A DNA stretch of 64,000 bases from Nectonema munidae (GCA_030549495.1 JAUIRK010001026.1:124001-188000); one strand, 5' to 3'; shown: positions 11,956-25,121, numbered from the stretch's first letter. Numbers and translations are program-made. Notes: generated by a model from the sequence alone, not told the origin.

Positions 11956-14900
11956 TAAGTGAGCATAGTTTTTTTCATGCATTTTTGCTTCGAAAGACAC
12001 ATTCGTCTTATTTTATTTACGTGTATTTTAAATTACTTTAATTACTAAATCCATTTGCTTTGACTTAGAATGTGATTTTCGTTAAGCCTATCGATACAAT
12101 GAATTTTTTAATGTCTAGATGCCTTATTGCTTTTGTAACACGTTTCCAGCTAATTGACAGGAAAGAATTGATTAAAACAAAAATCATTTAAACAAGACTT
12201 TGTCGCTTTACCTACAATTGTTACTTTTTTGGTCAAAAGAGTAAAAAACTTAATCCAATTTTGTGTGGTATGTTGTTTATCAAGGTCAGTTATAAGTAAA
12301 AACATTGTAAAAGAGAGGAGTTTAAGGGCAATGGTAATGGTAACACGAAATTGAAAAAAACTATCATTATATCTCTTTGAATTTCAAGCAACATTAGAAT
12401 TCCTACACATCTCGTCCTTATAACATCTAGCTCTTGTTTTAATATACGATTAAAATTAATCAAGTCTGAAGGATTATGGAGAATTTTTGGAGCTATCTTT
12501 AATTGCTTTTGGAGAAATGCGTGAAATAGGCATACATTTTACATCGCCAGAAGCATGTCACATTCTGATGCGGATGGCTAGAATGATATAATCTGTAAAA
12601 ATGGATCTTTTTCGTTCACAGATATATTCAAAGACGCTTAAATATTTTTATACTATGTTTCTATCTTAATGCTGGTTCACAGCTCAAGATTCGATTAATT
12701 TTGATTTGAAGACTATAAAATGGTTGATGAAGTAATTTATACTGCTGCAATGAAAAAGTTTAAATCTCATTTTTGCTCAAGAAATTTTTTTTTTGCAAAA
12801 AAAAGAAGGAGAATTTTTAATCTCGTTTTTCTCAAGAAGACAAAAAATAAAATGATGAAAGCATTGGAGAGAGAAAACGTTAGTAGGGACAGCAAACAAT
12901 AATAGTAAAGAGATTTCTTCGTTTGAAGAAATAAACTTTTCAGATTTTATTGCCCTTTGCTCCCATATCGTACTTAAAATGGAGGTTCGCGCGTATATAT
13001 GATTCTGGGCAACCTTTTGCGTAAAAACTAAGAATGCTTAATCAAGCTTTTAATAGAGGAAGTTAAGGGGTGCATTTTTAATGCTTTCATGTTGCTAGAA
13101 CACCATTTAAATTTCATATTTGTTTAATTCATAAGCGCCTCCAGGTGTGCCTTCAATCAAACCCTTAGAAACACTGCACAATAGTTTAACACTAAAGTTT
13201 ATTTCCGACTTTTTGTCAAGACTGATATCAAGTGTTTATTCTGACTAGGTAAGCTCTTTTTTTTCTATTTCTTCTTTGTTAGCCACTGAAAGATGAATTT
13301 TTGACAAATAATAAAATAAAAATATACATGTGTGTGCGTCCATGAGAAAATACCTTCTCTTGCATGTAGCCTTTATAAATTTTACTTCATTATTGATAAG
13401 TGGAAGATCTACCATTTTCACTTTTTTTCATTTTAAATTAAATTAAATTTTTTACTCCCTCAGGATTATAAACTAACTATCTATAAAATAAAAGTAAAAA
13501 AATAATTGATGGGAATGTCTACAAAAAATTACTTAAAAATGATCATCACATATGATCGAAGCATTCAATACACGCTTTTACTCCATGATATCTTACGTTT
13601 TGCATACGTTATCTCATATTTTATTCTTTAAAACGAATTGTGTGGTTGTTTATTACAAAATGTAGACAAAAGAAATAATTTGATATTCACTCAACTTTGC
13701 TAATCTATGATACCGTATGTTAAAAAAGTCGGATATAAGTCCTAATTCACCGTTGATCCTTAAACACTCCATGTGACAAAATTATGAAATAAATCATTTG
13801 AAAATACAGAAAGAAATTTTTAAGACTAGTCAAATCTTGTTTCTTACAAGGACAGACGTTCGGCTTCCAATAATGAATTACAGATGACATATTTCTAGGA
13901 AAACAATTATGTTCTATGTCTTTGGGTCTAAAAGACACGGTTGCGTGTATGGGGTAAGGTCTCTTCTTCCAGTAAATTTTGTTTCGATACCCTTTACAAG
14001 ATGATATTTACAAGAATGCCTTTTCTTTCCGTGTGTATTCGCTTCTACAATAATTACAGTTTTAGTAATAAAGCGTTTTCTTTTGTATGAAATATGTGCA
14101 GATATTAAACTATTTGATTTTTTAGATGACCCAAGTTTTCATTTATGAAACGTTTGAAAAGCTTCTCCTTTCATTCTAAGTCATTTTATCTCAAACGTTT
14201 ATCTCATGATGTTCTGAATATCAAAAATTTGCTAGTCATATTTCCAGTTCTTAAATTTGTTGTTATAGAGCTTATTTAATCTAATTTATTATTGTAACAT
14301 ATATTTATATTTTCATTTATTTTTGAATAAATGAAATTTTAATTTTTTTGCAATAATTTTAATTCTATTTCGCTATTCAAATGGATTTTAATTTAAATTT
14401 CCACGTTAACTTGTTAATGATTCTGATCGTTAAAAGACTAATTGGACTAGTAGAAACTAGTTTTCGGAGTCGGAAGTTGGTGGAGTCCAAAATTTTTGAA
14501 GGATATGATGCAGTACTGTTAATTTAGACAAAAAGTTGCAAAATTTAGCGACTTTTAGTTTATTTATTTATTTTGCTTTTTGCGACTAAGATTTTTTTAA
14601 CGCTTTTTTTGTTTCTAGTTTTTTTTGGCGTATATGAAAATATAAAATAGATTAAAACCATATGTTTCTCTAATCTTAAAAAGCATCACCGTTTTAATTA
14701 GATAAATTTTCGGCATTTATAGGGACGTGAGTAAAGTTGGCTAGATACTTGACTTCGATACCCCAATGTCTTTGCTTCAAATGTCTTCAACAAACCGCGC
14801 CATTGCGTCTTGCGATGAAAACACTCAAATTAGGATGTTTTAATAAAAATGGATTTTCATTCGAAAAACTTCATATAGAAAGAAGAACTTTAAAATTTTT

Positions 14901-14984
14901 CAAAAAAGTTCATCAATTTCAGCATGCTGTTACATAAAACACTGTTCAAGATTTAATAAACCTTATTCAAAAAGTATTCTGTGT
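11956..14984. other. no gene recognised
   Basis: Open frames here (for example 12720-12902 and 13747-13938) are short, lack recognisable motifs and sit in biased AT-rich sequence. A pyrimidine-rich acceptor near 13280, followed within 15 bases by a TGA and then AATAAA-like words, could be a short terminal exon. I could not link it to any upstream exon in phase with confidence. Confidence 0.35.
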
Positions 14985-15203
14985 TTGCCAGGTTCGAATG
15001 CAGAAGTAGAGAACTCATTTGTTCAACTCACTATTATTATTATTAAAAGAGAACCAATGAATCAAATGTATACATTAAAAAGTATATTTATGTTTATTAA
15101 GTGTGCTTTGAAAAATAGCAAGACAAGTTGTTATGAATACCGATTGCCTTCTGAAGTTATTGCGAATATAGGTAGTGGGGGTGATATTTTTGTTCAAATG
15201 TAG
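14985..15203 (+). pseudogene. hAT-like transposase C-terminal fragment
   Basis: The translation begins PGSNAEVENSFVQL and continues to a segment with IKCALKNSKTSCYEY. The (P)G-(S/T)-NA-VE--F pattern followed about 40 residues later by a lysine/cysteine-containing helix resembles the hAT C-terminal dimerisation region. Upstream coding sequence (14737-14937) shares no clear domain. It is a short relic and the assignment is moderate at best. Confidence 0.4.
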
Positions 15204-15293
15204 CTACTTTTATTTTTGAGAGTTGGCAGCCCTAGATAGGATTCAGGATCGGCATCTAATAAAATTTAGGATTGGAATCCGGTTTTTTAAGTA

Positions 15294-15409
15294 TTAATCC
15301 ATTATCGATCAGAATAATCAGACAATATCTAATGTAAAGCAGAAGAGTTGTATTAAAATGTATTAATAAACGCGTATTCTAAAGTCGACTATGGTCGATA
15401 ACCGGTTAA
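15294..15409. mobile_element. TTAA-flanked MITE, family 3 (degenerate copy)
   Basis: The left end reads TTAATCCATTATCGATCA and the right end TGGTCGATAACCGGTTAA. Internal words CAGACAATATCTAATG and AAAGCAGAAGA match the better copy at 56326-56451. No coding sequence is present. Confidence 0.6.
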
Positions 15410-18400
15410 AAAATGTTTTTTTGGTATTTTAAATAATATTGATAATAATTAAAAGGTCGCTTACCACTTGTTGCAATATGGAGTGGCCATTCTCTAGTCA
15501 AAGTCGAAAGTGAAGAGTTAGCGTAAAATTTATGAAGTTTTAAGTACTTGGAAATGGAGGAAAAAGCAACATTTATTTTTGGTAGATTTAAAAATGAATT
15601 GTCACTTTCTTTAGTGCAAGCGTTGCAAAAACTCAATGTAAACAATGTTTTTACCATTTTGGTATAAGATTGGGTTTTTGTAAAATGCTGAAAAATTCAA
15701 TAAAATTAATAAAGAATGAAATTTTTTATTACACAAATAAGCTACGTTTATGCGTAAAAAGTTTTTGGAAAAAAATTTAAACGAAATACTTTCGAAAAAA
15801 ATTTTTTATCTTTTGTTTTGTTTTTGGTAAAAAAGTTATAGACAATAATTTAAATATCTTTTTGAAGACAATGTAAGAAAGTCATTAAACTGCAAATCAT
15901 GTTGAAGAAAATAGGTCAAGAAGCATTTTGCGTTGCAACATAAAGTAGAATCACTATCAAAAATGCAGATTCAGAAAGGACCTTGAAATATGGAGGGACA
16001 TGTCATCACAATGGTAGCATTAGTTATATATTGAGAACTATCTATCGTAATTTATAACTGATGTTTCTAAGACAATTTTACATAATTTGAAAACAATCAC
16101 ATAAATACAGGAGTCATCGGCGTTAAAAATTATGCATAAATGGAGTTTCAGTCGAAAAATTTCAAACACCATGTGGGGGTTGGAGTAGAAAAATTATAAA
16201 TGTTCAAGTGTGCCTCGCTATATATTTTTCCGCCTCTACAACCCTGGTAGCAAAGGGTGAAATTAAACAGCGTATTCGTTGGAAGACTTTTTGCATGATG
16301 GCTCATGGCGAAGGCAGAGAATGATATTTTAGCTTAGCTGCTCTAATAGCAATTAAAAAATGGGCGCACCCTTGAAACTTTCCCACATGAACATTTATTT
16401 GATCGAATGATAAATAGTGAATACGCGTGGATTGATTTTTAAAAATATTTTTATTATAGTTTAGCGATAACAAGTTGTCTATCGCATAAATTTTACATAG
16501 GCAAAGCATTTTTATTTTAACAAAAAATAATGGATTTAGCAGAAAATCCGCTTATAATTTTGTGTTGGTGGTTCAAATGTGGTTATTTTTTAGTCGGTAT
16601 AGTCTGCGTGTAACGAGGGAATTTCTTGTACTCAAGAAGGAATAAAGATATCGATTAACTGTTCTTGTTAGTCATAATATATATTATATCTAGGATCTGT
16701 AAATGATTGGTTAAGTGTACATTCATTTTTGTAAATTTTAAGTTTAATTAAAATTTATTAATTAACTATTTTCCAGGATTTAATTAAAATATTTTTTTAA
16801 TTTATAATCTTATTATTGTTTTTTATTGAAAAGGATTAATGTCTTAATTTTTAAGTTAAAATATTTGGTAACTGTTTAACTTTCATAAAGCGATTACAAA
16901 ATAATAAACATTCTTTACTATACTTAATCACAAGAATCAATAATGCAAATGCAGCTAATTAGTTTGTCAAATTCAAAGACATTAACACTTCGCATTAAAC
17001 AAACTCTAAAGCCTTGTTGACAGATCCTGCTTTTTAAAGTACAAAAGTTTTCCAAGATTTCTTCATCAACTTAAACACGTGCATTCCTTACCGTTCTTCT
17101 GCAACTGAACGTCAATTTTATATGGGAAAAAGCTATCCTGATAGCAAAGCTTGCCTTTTCTGATAAAAGTGATGAAATGCTACTTATAAAAGGAAATATA
17201 ATCAATCATGTCGTAAGGAGAATAAGAATAAAAGAAAGAAAAAGAAGAATAGGATGTTTGTTTACATTACTAGGCCCATAATAACACAACTTTTTGGTAT
17301 TGTCAAGTAATTCACTTTTTGAATATGATAAAAAGGGATTGATAACTTTTAAAATTAAAAATGAATTTTCCATTTTTGGATTAAGCGTTTAACTTCAGTT
17401 AAACAGTCAAAAAAGTTTTGAAGTATTGGTACTAACGATGTTAGTAAGGTGTATTTTATAATTAAGGAATTTAATTTTTTGGTTCATCCTGTCCACCTCT
17501 GCTAGTAATGGCATCGTGTATAGAAGTAGAAGAATTTATTAAGTTACATGCAACATATTTGTATCTAAAAAGCGTACATATACACATTTGAGATCGTCAA
17601 CGAAATCAAAATAGTGAAATTTCAAAAGAGCAGAAACCCTCTAAACTCAAAACTCCAGTGAATGAGACAAATTAGCATATATAAATACAAATACTAATTG
17701 ATAAGATATTAATTTGCAAAGATAAATTTTTACCTCAAAAAAAACTACCATAAAAAAGAAAAAGAGAGAAAAAATGAGCAATTTAGAGCAGGTTAATTGC
17801 TCAAATTAGCGAGAAATTTTTCTTTAACAAAACAAAACTTTAATAATAATCTAGAGGAAATTTTTTAGCTATTAGTTGAATAAATTAAAAAAAACTGCTA
17901 TCACTCATCATGGTTAAAATTTGAGCAATTTGAATTCACTATTACAAAGTTTTTAAGTAAAAAATATAGAGAATAACTAAAAGCACATAAGTTTATTTGT
18001 TTGGTTTAAAACAAGAAGTATAAGCTGTTTGCATAAATTTTATCGATGTGTTTTTTTGCATTCTTGAGAAAAGAAGTTCTTTGTTGAAGGAATCTGGTTA
18101 AAAAAGCTTAAAAAATAGTTTAGAGAAAACTAGTTTACCTACAATAAAAACAACTAATTGGGAAAAGCGATTATTATTATTATAGAATAAATTGTTTAGA
18201 GCGATTTTTTTGAAAATAAAGTCAGCTTTTTAAAGTCGTTAGGTCAATTTTTGATGAATTTATAGGCCTACTTTTGCTGGCCCTGGTAATAAGGGTCAAG
18301 GAGTTTGTTTTTCCTAAAGGATCTTTAATCATTTCAAAATTGAAGATCCATTTCACGGTATATTTCGGCTTAATTTATTTTATAAAGTAATTTTATTTTT
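15410..18400. other. no gene recognised; AT-rich
   Basis: Short open frames (15406-15657 minus, 16303-16509 minus) show no domain. Nothing in this stretch looks like a coding exon with flanking splice signals that I could support. Confidence 0.4.
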
Positions 18401-18614
18401 CATTATGCCATGAAACTGTCCTTTGTTTCGCAAATTATATTTTGGAATGTTTTCTATGTAGTTTTCCATGCCACCCAAGAGGTACTACATCAGGCACGTT
18501 TTTTTTATTGTGGTCTCGCCTATAGCCCTACTCCACCCTTTATAAAAATTAAAGAACGATACATTCAAATTACTCATCATTTTTATGATCGAAGCAGTCA
18601 AAATAGTGGCATTC

Positions 18615-18837
<223 letters not shown>

Positions 18838-18859
18838 GCTAAATCAATATGGAAGCATT

Positions 18860-19081
18860 CTAAATATTCCAGATCTTCTTCCCCTCCATCATCATCTGTT
18901 TTATTGAAATTTGTTTGTAGGCGGCAGTCAAAATATTGGCATTCTCATCATCATCATCATCATCATCATCATCAGCTAAATCAATATGGAAGCATTCTAA
19001 ATATTCCAGATCTTCTTCCCCTCCATCATCATCTGTTTTATTGAAATTTGTTTGTAGGCGGCAGTCAAAATATTGGCATTC

Positions 19082-19112
<31 letters not shown>

Positions 19113-20683
19113 GCTAAATCAATATGGAAGCATTCTAAATATTCCAGATCTTCTTCCCCTCCATCATCATCTGTTTTATTGAAATTTGTTTGTAAGCGGC
19201 AGTCAAAATATTGGCATTCTTCATCATCATCACCATATTCTGACTCCTCCACTTCTTGAACATCATCATCTACTTCATTCATTTCTTCACTCATATTCTC
19301 TTCTGTTTTTACGGCTTCAGCATGCCATTTGTGAAACCTGATGCCGCTCATAACTTCTCTATACTTCTCCAAGGTGCCTGTTGGCGGAATATATTTTATC
19401 AGGTCGTTCAATAACAGGTGATCCATTCCATGACTCTCTTTGTAGCTGCAGGCTCTCTGCATCGTCACCAAGACATAGCGGTAGAAAACCAGATCTGTGA
19501 AAAACGCGCACTTTTCTTTCAATGCCTCCTCTTCCTTGTGCATAATTTTTGAAATACCGAAGTCAATCACTTTGACTCTATGATTTGGCTTTACTATGAT
19601 ATTTTTAGTGTGTAAGTCATTGTGAAGTATGTTTTTGCTGTGGAGATATCGGATTGCCTGAAATAGCTGTGCACTGTAATACTTTGCCACGCCGATATCC
19701 AGGCCAAACCGGCACTTTTTTAGTAGCGTTTTTCCTCCCAAATACTCTTGCAGGATGAAAACGCTTTCTTTGCTGATGTAGCAGTCTTTCATCTTTACCA
19801 CGTACCTGCTCTTCAACCTCTTAAGCACCTCCACTTCCTTTACAATCGCTACGATATTCACTTTCTCACTTATAAGGTTGTGGTTAATCTCTTTTATAGC
19901 ATACACTCTTTCGCTAGTAATCTCTTTGGCCTTGAAGACCGAACCAAATTTTCCCCCTGCTATATAATCCAAAATGGCATATGTGTCTTTAACTTCGTTG
20001 ATTTTAGGATTTATACGACATAATAGATATTCATATGACATTAAATTTATTTTATCACTACGAAGCGACGACTTTTCACTAGAACTTGAAGAAAACGTGT
20101 TAGGTGTTGTTTTTAAAAATGACTTCGTATCACGTTTGCCTTGCATATTATTGGATGAAAGTTTTTCTTCTTCTGAATTTATTAAACAATAAAGCAGTAT
20201 ACTCTTTTTTAATCGTCTACAACCACCTAAAATGTTGTCTTTAAAATGTTTATATCTTCTTTTGAGAGTTGTAAGTTTCCTTTTTATATTACTTTTTTCA
20301 ATATTATGTTTATTCTTCTCGGTAAATGAAAAGAATTTTGTTATTTCTTTTTTTATTTTATCAGAGTTATTGACATTTGACGAGTTAGAATCAATATTAT
20401 TATTTTTTAGATTAATTTTATCCTCTACTTTTTTAAATATATTTTCGACAAATGCTCTTTTATCAGTTTTTATTTTGGAAGTTTTTTCGTCAACTTCTTT
20501 GTGGCAAGAATTTTCTTTCAAATTTTCCTTAAAAATTAAATTATCTTGGTATTGAACCTTCTTTTTTGCAGAGGGCCCACATGACCTTGATATATGTGTG
20601 TCTCTTTCAAATATCTCCATTTTGTTTCTACTGCTTTTAGAAACTTTTATATTATGTAGTAAAGTTGCAATGTAGTACAACAA
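18860..20683 (-). CDS. intronless divergent protein kinase with repeat-built acidic tail
   Basis: The ORF encodes up to 607 residues. A second Met at residue 22 (20618-20620) is the likelier start because the first 21 residues look like untranslated sequence. Residues about 25-230 are Lys/Ser/Asn rich and low complexity. Residues about 236-445 form a kinase-like domain: glycine loop GGKFGSV (243-249), lysine in YAIK (264), catalytic HNDLHTKN (354-361) with Asn in place of the usual Arg of HRD, and DFG (374-376). No APE motif follows, so the C-lobe is short or divergent. Residues about 460-607 are very acidic and carry two full copies of a 46-residue repeat and a third out of frame. The HxDLHxxN form occurs in atypical cellular kinases and in kinases of some large DNA viruses; with an intronless ORF, an origin by retrocopy or viral endogenisation is possible but unproven. 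Substrate is unknown. Confidence 0.72.
18921..19333 (-). repeat. 138-bp in-frame tandem repeat encoding the kinase tail
   Basis: Three units can be phased on GCGGCAGTCAAAATATTGGC (18921), its copy at 19058, and the variant AGCGGCAG copy at 19195. Spacings are 137 and 138 bp. Each unit encodes 46 residues: a Cys/Tyr block (ECQYFDC), a Thr-Asp-Asp-Asp-Gly-Gly block, a LEYLECFHIDLA block and an Asp run. The 137-bp spacing reflects one missing T near 18945 that shifts the reading frame. Confidence 0.85.
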
Positions 20684-20689
20684 AAATGA

Positions 20690-22074
20690 TTGAATGAAAG
20701 CATGTTAAAAAATTGTTAACTGGGTGTGATAAATGATAGGTCGTTGTTTTGATTGATTTATCCAAAATAGCCAATTAAAAACACGCACGAAAATTTATGT
20801 CTCTCACGCAATGAAAAATACATACATATTGTAGTGCACGTAAACAAAAATATACGTGTGATGCATGTAATCTTCATAACGAATATGTATATTATATATA
20901 TGGTGTGTGAAGTAGTGATTTGTATGAAGAAGGGACATAGTAACCACATCTATTAAAATTGACCAATCATATTCGAGTTCATCATACCGCCCAAAAATGC
21001 ATAGAAAAGATACAATAATGGTAAAACCAAGAACTCATCATCACAGGATAAGCAACTCACTACTGTCAAATCAAATCCTGTCAAAAAGCGATTTAAATAT
21101 TCTGATTTTCTCAAATTCTCAAGTTTTGCAAATAAATAAAAGCTTTCAAATGTTATATTTTGTTTTTGTGTGTACCTAACTATAATACGAAATACTAGCC
21201 TGTCGCGTCTTCGTTTCGATGTTGACTTGGTAAATTTTATTTCTCTTCGATAAGTGTCTCACATCAATCTTCCTTTGTTTGGAGCGAAGAGAGAAACAAA
21301 CACTCCACCTGTGATCCTGTTTTGAGCGAAGCGAGAAACGACCACGTGACCCGCTATTTTACAATATTAGTGGTCTGGCAAGCCTACGGGAAACAAGCAA
21401 AAAAATTATATTAGTTATTTGAAAGCCATATAGATAGAAATATTTTTAGATACAGTACCATTATTTTAATACAAGATTTTTTCCTAATTTATAAAAATAA
21501 ACGATTCATTCAGTCTATTTTATTTATTGTAATTTTCCAGTCTATTTTATTTGATACAGTTTTATAATAAAGTTTGCATCGTGCTTGATTTGAAATAATA
21601 AAAATGTGGAAACAACTGTGTAAAAATCATTGTATTTTCGAAAAAAAATCGCTTTCTAATGATGTCGTTTTAGTGAATTATAACGCAGTATTAGAGTGTT
21701 AGTTATCTAGTGTTTTTGACTATAAATAAAATTGGACTAATTTCTACACATCTATCTAATATATATATAAATATACGTTTTAGTGCAATGGCTCTCATCC
21801 TTTTTACCATCACGCCAGGCCCCGCGGACTCTATTTATTTTGGGGGCTTAGCCCTCCCCCCCCTCCCCCCCTTCTCCAGTCCTCACCCCCACTTAATTTT
21901 CTAAGCCTCTTCACTCAATTTTTCAAGCTTAAATAAGTTTTAAATGAATCACATCCGATAAAGTGCGCTTGTGAAGAAGTCTTTTCTTTGTACATTGGTA
22001 GTTTCAATAAACATATTATAAAATTGTCTAGAGTATTTTTTTGAGTATATGAATATAAGTAATTATTTAAAAAT
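20690..22074. other. no gene recognised; includes GAGCGAAG repeats
   Basis: A TATATATAA-like word on the minus strand near 20890 lies about 270 bp upstream of the likely kinase start, too far to call a promoter. Around 21280-21340 the phrase GAGCGAAG followed by (C/A)GAGAAAC occurs twice. No ORF of note is present. Confidence 0.35.
21786..21910 (+). mobile_element. hAT-like element end, partial
   Basis: CAATGGCTCTCATCC followed by TTTTTACCATCACGCC closely resembles hAT termini of the CAGTGGTTCTCAACC type. A C-rich tract follows. No matching opposite end was found, so this is a fragment. Confidence 0.4.
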
Positions 22075-22200
22075 AATTCAAGCTGCTCTAACAATAAGAA
22101 TCAGCACTGCATCCCGTGAGAGAAGTTTTTCGACCCTTAAAAGAGTTTTCAAGTTTTTAAACTATTTCAACAAAAAGTCAAGAAGGCTGAATGTTTGACA
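22075..22200 (+). pseudogene. hAT transposase dimerisation fragment
   Basis: One frame reads RISTASRERSFSTLKRV, matching the hAT C-terminal dimerisation signature (ISTAS-ERSFS-L--), then decays with stops. Its orientation is opposite to the larger hAT gene next to it, so it comes from a different copy. Confidence 0.6.
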
Positions 22201-23745
22201 TGTAAATTGCTTTATTACTCTAAAAATGATATATTGTTAACAAAATGCTTTTCTTCTTTAATTTTTGTTTTATAATAGTTAATTATACTTGTCAATTCTC
22301 ATCACCTTACTTTTATGACCTTCTTTAGCTCTTGTTTCCGATGTTGATCGAATTTGCTTCTAGAAAAGAAAATTTTATTGTGTGTATTTTTTTGTGTAGC
22401 AGGGATGGGTTTCAAATTTCGTTTGAGACTACTCGGAAAAAATTTTTAAGTTTTCCAACCTACTCGATCGAAAACCACATGTAAATTTATATTTTTAGGC
22501 TTTCCTACTACCCATTTTAATTGTATCTATCCAACTCTTATACAAAGAAAAATTTCATGTTTTAAAGTGAAAAAAGCTTGTACGCAAAACTTGTTTATAC
22601 TTCAAAAATATTTTGAAAAAATAAAAAATAAAAAAAACAGAATTATAATCTCAATCGAAGTATTTCCAGATTGCCTCTTGATTTTGATTGACTTCATTTT
22701 CTTGCTTTCTTTTTACTCTTGTGTCATCTGCTGAATGATTCTTTCTCAACCATGTTATAACTGTATCTTTTGCCTTCCAATTTTTTTAGCGGCATGCCAA
22801 TTAAATTTATTATCATCAGGTTTGAGATGTTATGGACTGACAATCGGTTTCTTTTTTCGGAACATATATTGTTCGTCATTGAAAAGCCTCTCTCTGCTTC
22901 CGCTGTACTAACAGCCACGACAGTCAATATATTTTTAGCCGTTTTTATGCTCTCTGGTAAGTCGCATGCATGTAAAGTTTTCGTTTGAATTAATGAGTTT
23001 TCAATATAATCTCTATATTCATTGAGATCGATTCGATGAAAAAAAAATCTTTCGAAATAAATGAGGCTTTCCTCGCCTTCTTTCCATGGAATGATCACCT
23101 CTTCGATCTGCCATGAATTTGGATCTAAAAAATATGAAAACTCGAGGATTTTGTGGTCAATCTCAGTCGAAAAAGATGATGCTTTGATAAAGTCATTGCT
23201 CATCATACGCTTTTCAATGTTTTCAATCACTTAAAATATAACTCAATTTCTTTCAACTCTTCCATAATTTTTTTATCTGCTTCCTTTTCGTAAACACCCT
23301 TACTTTCAATGATCAAGTTAAAACTTTGATCAATCTTTTAACGAGTTTATCTGTTTTTTGAATCGTTATATTTCTCGCTTGTAAACCGTTGGACAATATT
23401 GAGATTTCTTGAAGAATATCACTCATCAAAGCCAAATCATAGAGAACAACTTTTGTTCGATAATCGTGATGCTATCCCCGAAAAGCCTTCCTTTGAAAAA
23501 AACTTATAAAGAGAAATGTAGCCACGCCAAACAGCATTAGTAGTCCTCAAACTACAAGCTGCCCACCTGGGACCCCAAAACCCTACCTATTTTTAAAATG
23601 TGCTGCCCTAGCTACGATGAAATTTTAAAAAGATCATTTTGATTTTTGTTTGACTGATGAAAATTTTTATAGATCTTATCAATGAATATTTTAAAATGAT
23701 TACCTGCTTTACATCATTCATGGAGTCATTTAGTACCAACTGTAA

Positions 23746-24436
23746 GTGGTGATTAGTGTGTCCACTTTAAGGTCTTTTTTTCATTCCCCGGGGAACAAGG
23801 ACCTTGTAATTTTTGAAAATTTCCCCGGGGAGCGATTTTTTTACAGTAAAAACTGTTCAGAAAAGAAAATTTAAAAGTCTCATATAAGATTTTTATTGAA
23901 AAAAATTAAAATGCATAAAAGATTTATGTTTTAAAAAAATATCTAAGAAAAATTAGAGCGTTCAAAGTTTCATCATTCAACTGGTTTCTTATTTTTGTAG
24001 AAAAATAACCCATTGACGAAAACACTCTTTCGGCATCCACAGAAGTTGGTTTTATGCTCTTTAAATTTTTGAATAAAGTTTCTAAAACTTTGGGCCTCCT
24101 ATTTGTTTCTAAATAAAGGTCAAATGTTTTTTTCATTATTTCCTCTATGCTTGAAATCTTGCTTTTAGTTTCACGTTCTTCATTTTCATTAATCTTCAGA
24201 AATTCGTCCAATTCCTCCTTCACGCTTTTCTTCTCTGTTTTTTGGTGCTAACGATTAATCTTTCATCTTTCTTCTCCGTTACTTCGATATTTTTGTCGTC
24301 GGATTCGACAAAATTTTTTTTCAAAAATTCCCCGAGGAAATTTAAAATTTTTTTTCGAGGACGAGGATTTTGAAATTTCACGATTCCCCGGGGATTCGAG
24401 GACGAGGAATCCCGGGGTGCACACCCTAGTGGTGAT
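23746..24436. mobile_element. hAT element of 675 bp nested in another hAT gene, exact 8-bp TSD
   Basis: The element spans 23754-24428. Its ends are TAGTGTGTCCAC and the inverse of TAGGGTGTGCAC, with identical flanks GTGGTGAT at 23746-23753 and 24429-24436. CCCCGGGGA words recur near both ends. Removing it and one duplication restores a continuous frame of the host transposase at the NHH|LQL junction. Confidence 0.85.
23924..24223 (-). pseudogene. hAT transposase C-terminal remnant inside the nested element
   Basis: The 99-residue open segment contains KPTSVDAERVFSSMGYF and IRNQLNDETLNALIFLRY, the hAT dimerisation region (S-D-ERVFS, then R--L---TL-AL-FLR). The rest of the transposase is missing, so this is an internally deleted element that could only move if helped by a full copy elsewhere. 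Confidence 0.75.
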
Positions 24437-25121
24437 TAAGGCAATGCCAAAGAACAATATTGGGAAAACCTTTTCTGAATCGAACACCTACGCCTGAATG
24501 ACGTCCAAGCATGACACTGGCTCCATCTGAGCAAAACGCAACTAAATTTTCTCTCAAAGAATCCTCGTTAATACCACCATTCTTTAAACTTGATAAAAGC
24601 GATGAAAAAAGGTTTTCTGCACCCTGATCCTCAAATTCAACCAAATCAAAAAATATAACTGGTGAAACTTCAGTGCCCTTTACCTTCAAAAAAATGATGA
24701 GCACTCATTTGTTGGATATGGTGGAAGCTTCGTCTACTATTATGCAAAATTTCCGTTTTTTTCAATAATTTTGGTGAAAACTTTTTTTTTAAGATTTGTT
24801 GAAATGTGGTCAACAATCTTTACGGCCGTTTTACGAGAGTGAGCTAAGCCAAATACTCGATATCATAAAAGGGTCTGGAGTTATTTGCCATACTGTAAAC
24901 GGTATCAAAAACTTTGATTGTTGAGTCTAAAAACTTTTCATTGATTTTATCAAAACTTTCGCTAATTGTGGTCTTCGAGACTTCAGTGCTTTCAAATTGA
25001 ATGCGCCTTGGATGAAAAATGATCTCGATTTTTTTTCCTGAAAGAAGCCTCACGAGAAGTTTTTGTATTTCCAGATGGCTCAACGCTGCAGCTGGCCTAC
25101 TTGGAAGAAATGCGATGTCCA

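Noticed and set aside
13171-13330. Terminal exon of the serine-rich candidate gene
   Set aside because: A splice-acceptor-like site, early stop and AATAAA are present, but joining from 10430 gives only four codons and I could not exclude chance.
18936-20555. Ser-rich and Phe/Leu-rich plus-strand frames opposite the kinase
   Set aside because: They are antisense shadows of the kinase ORF; the Ser runs are (TCA)n readings of the tail repeats.
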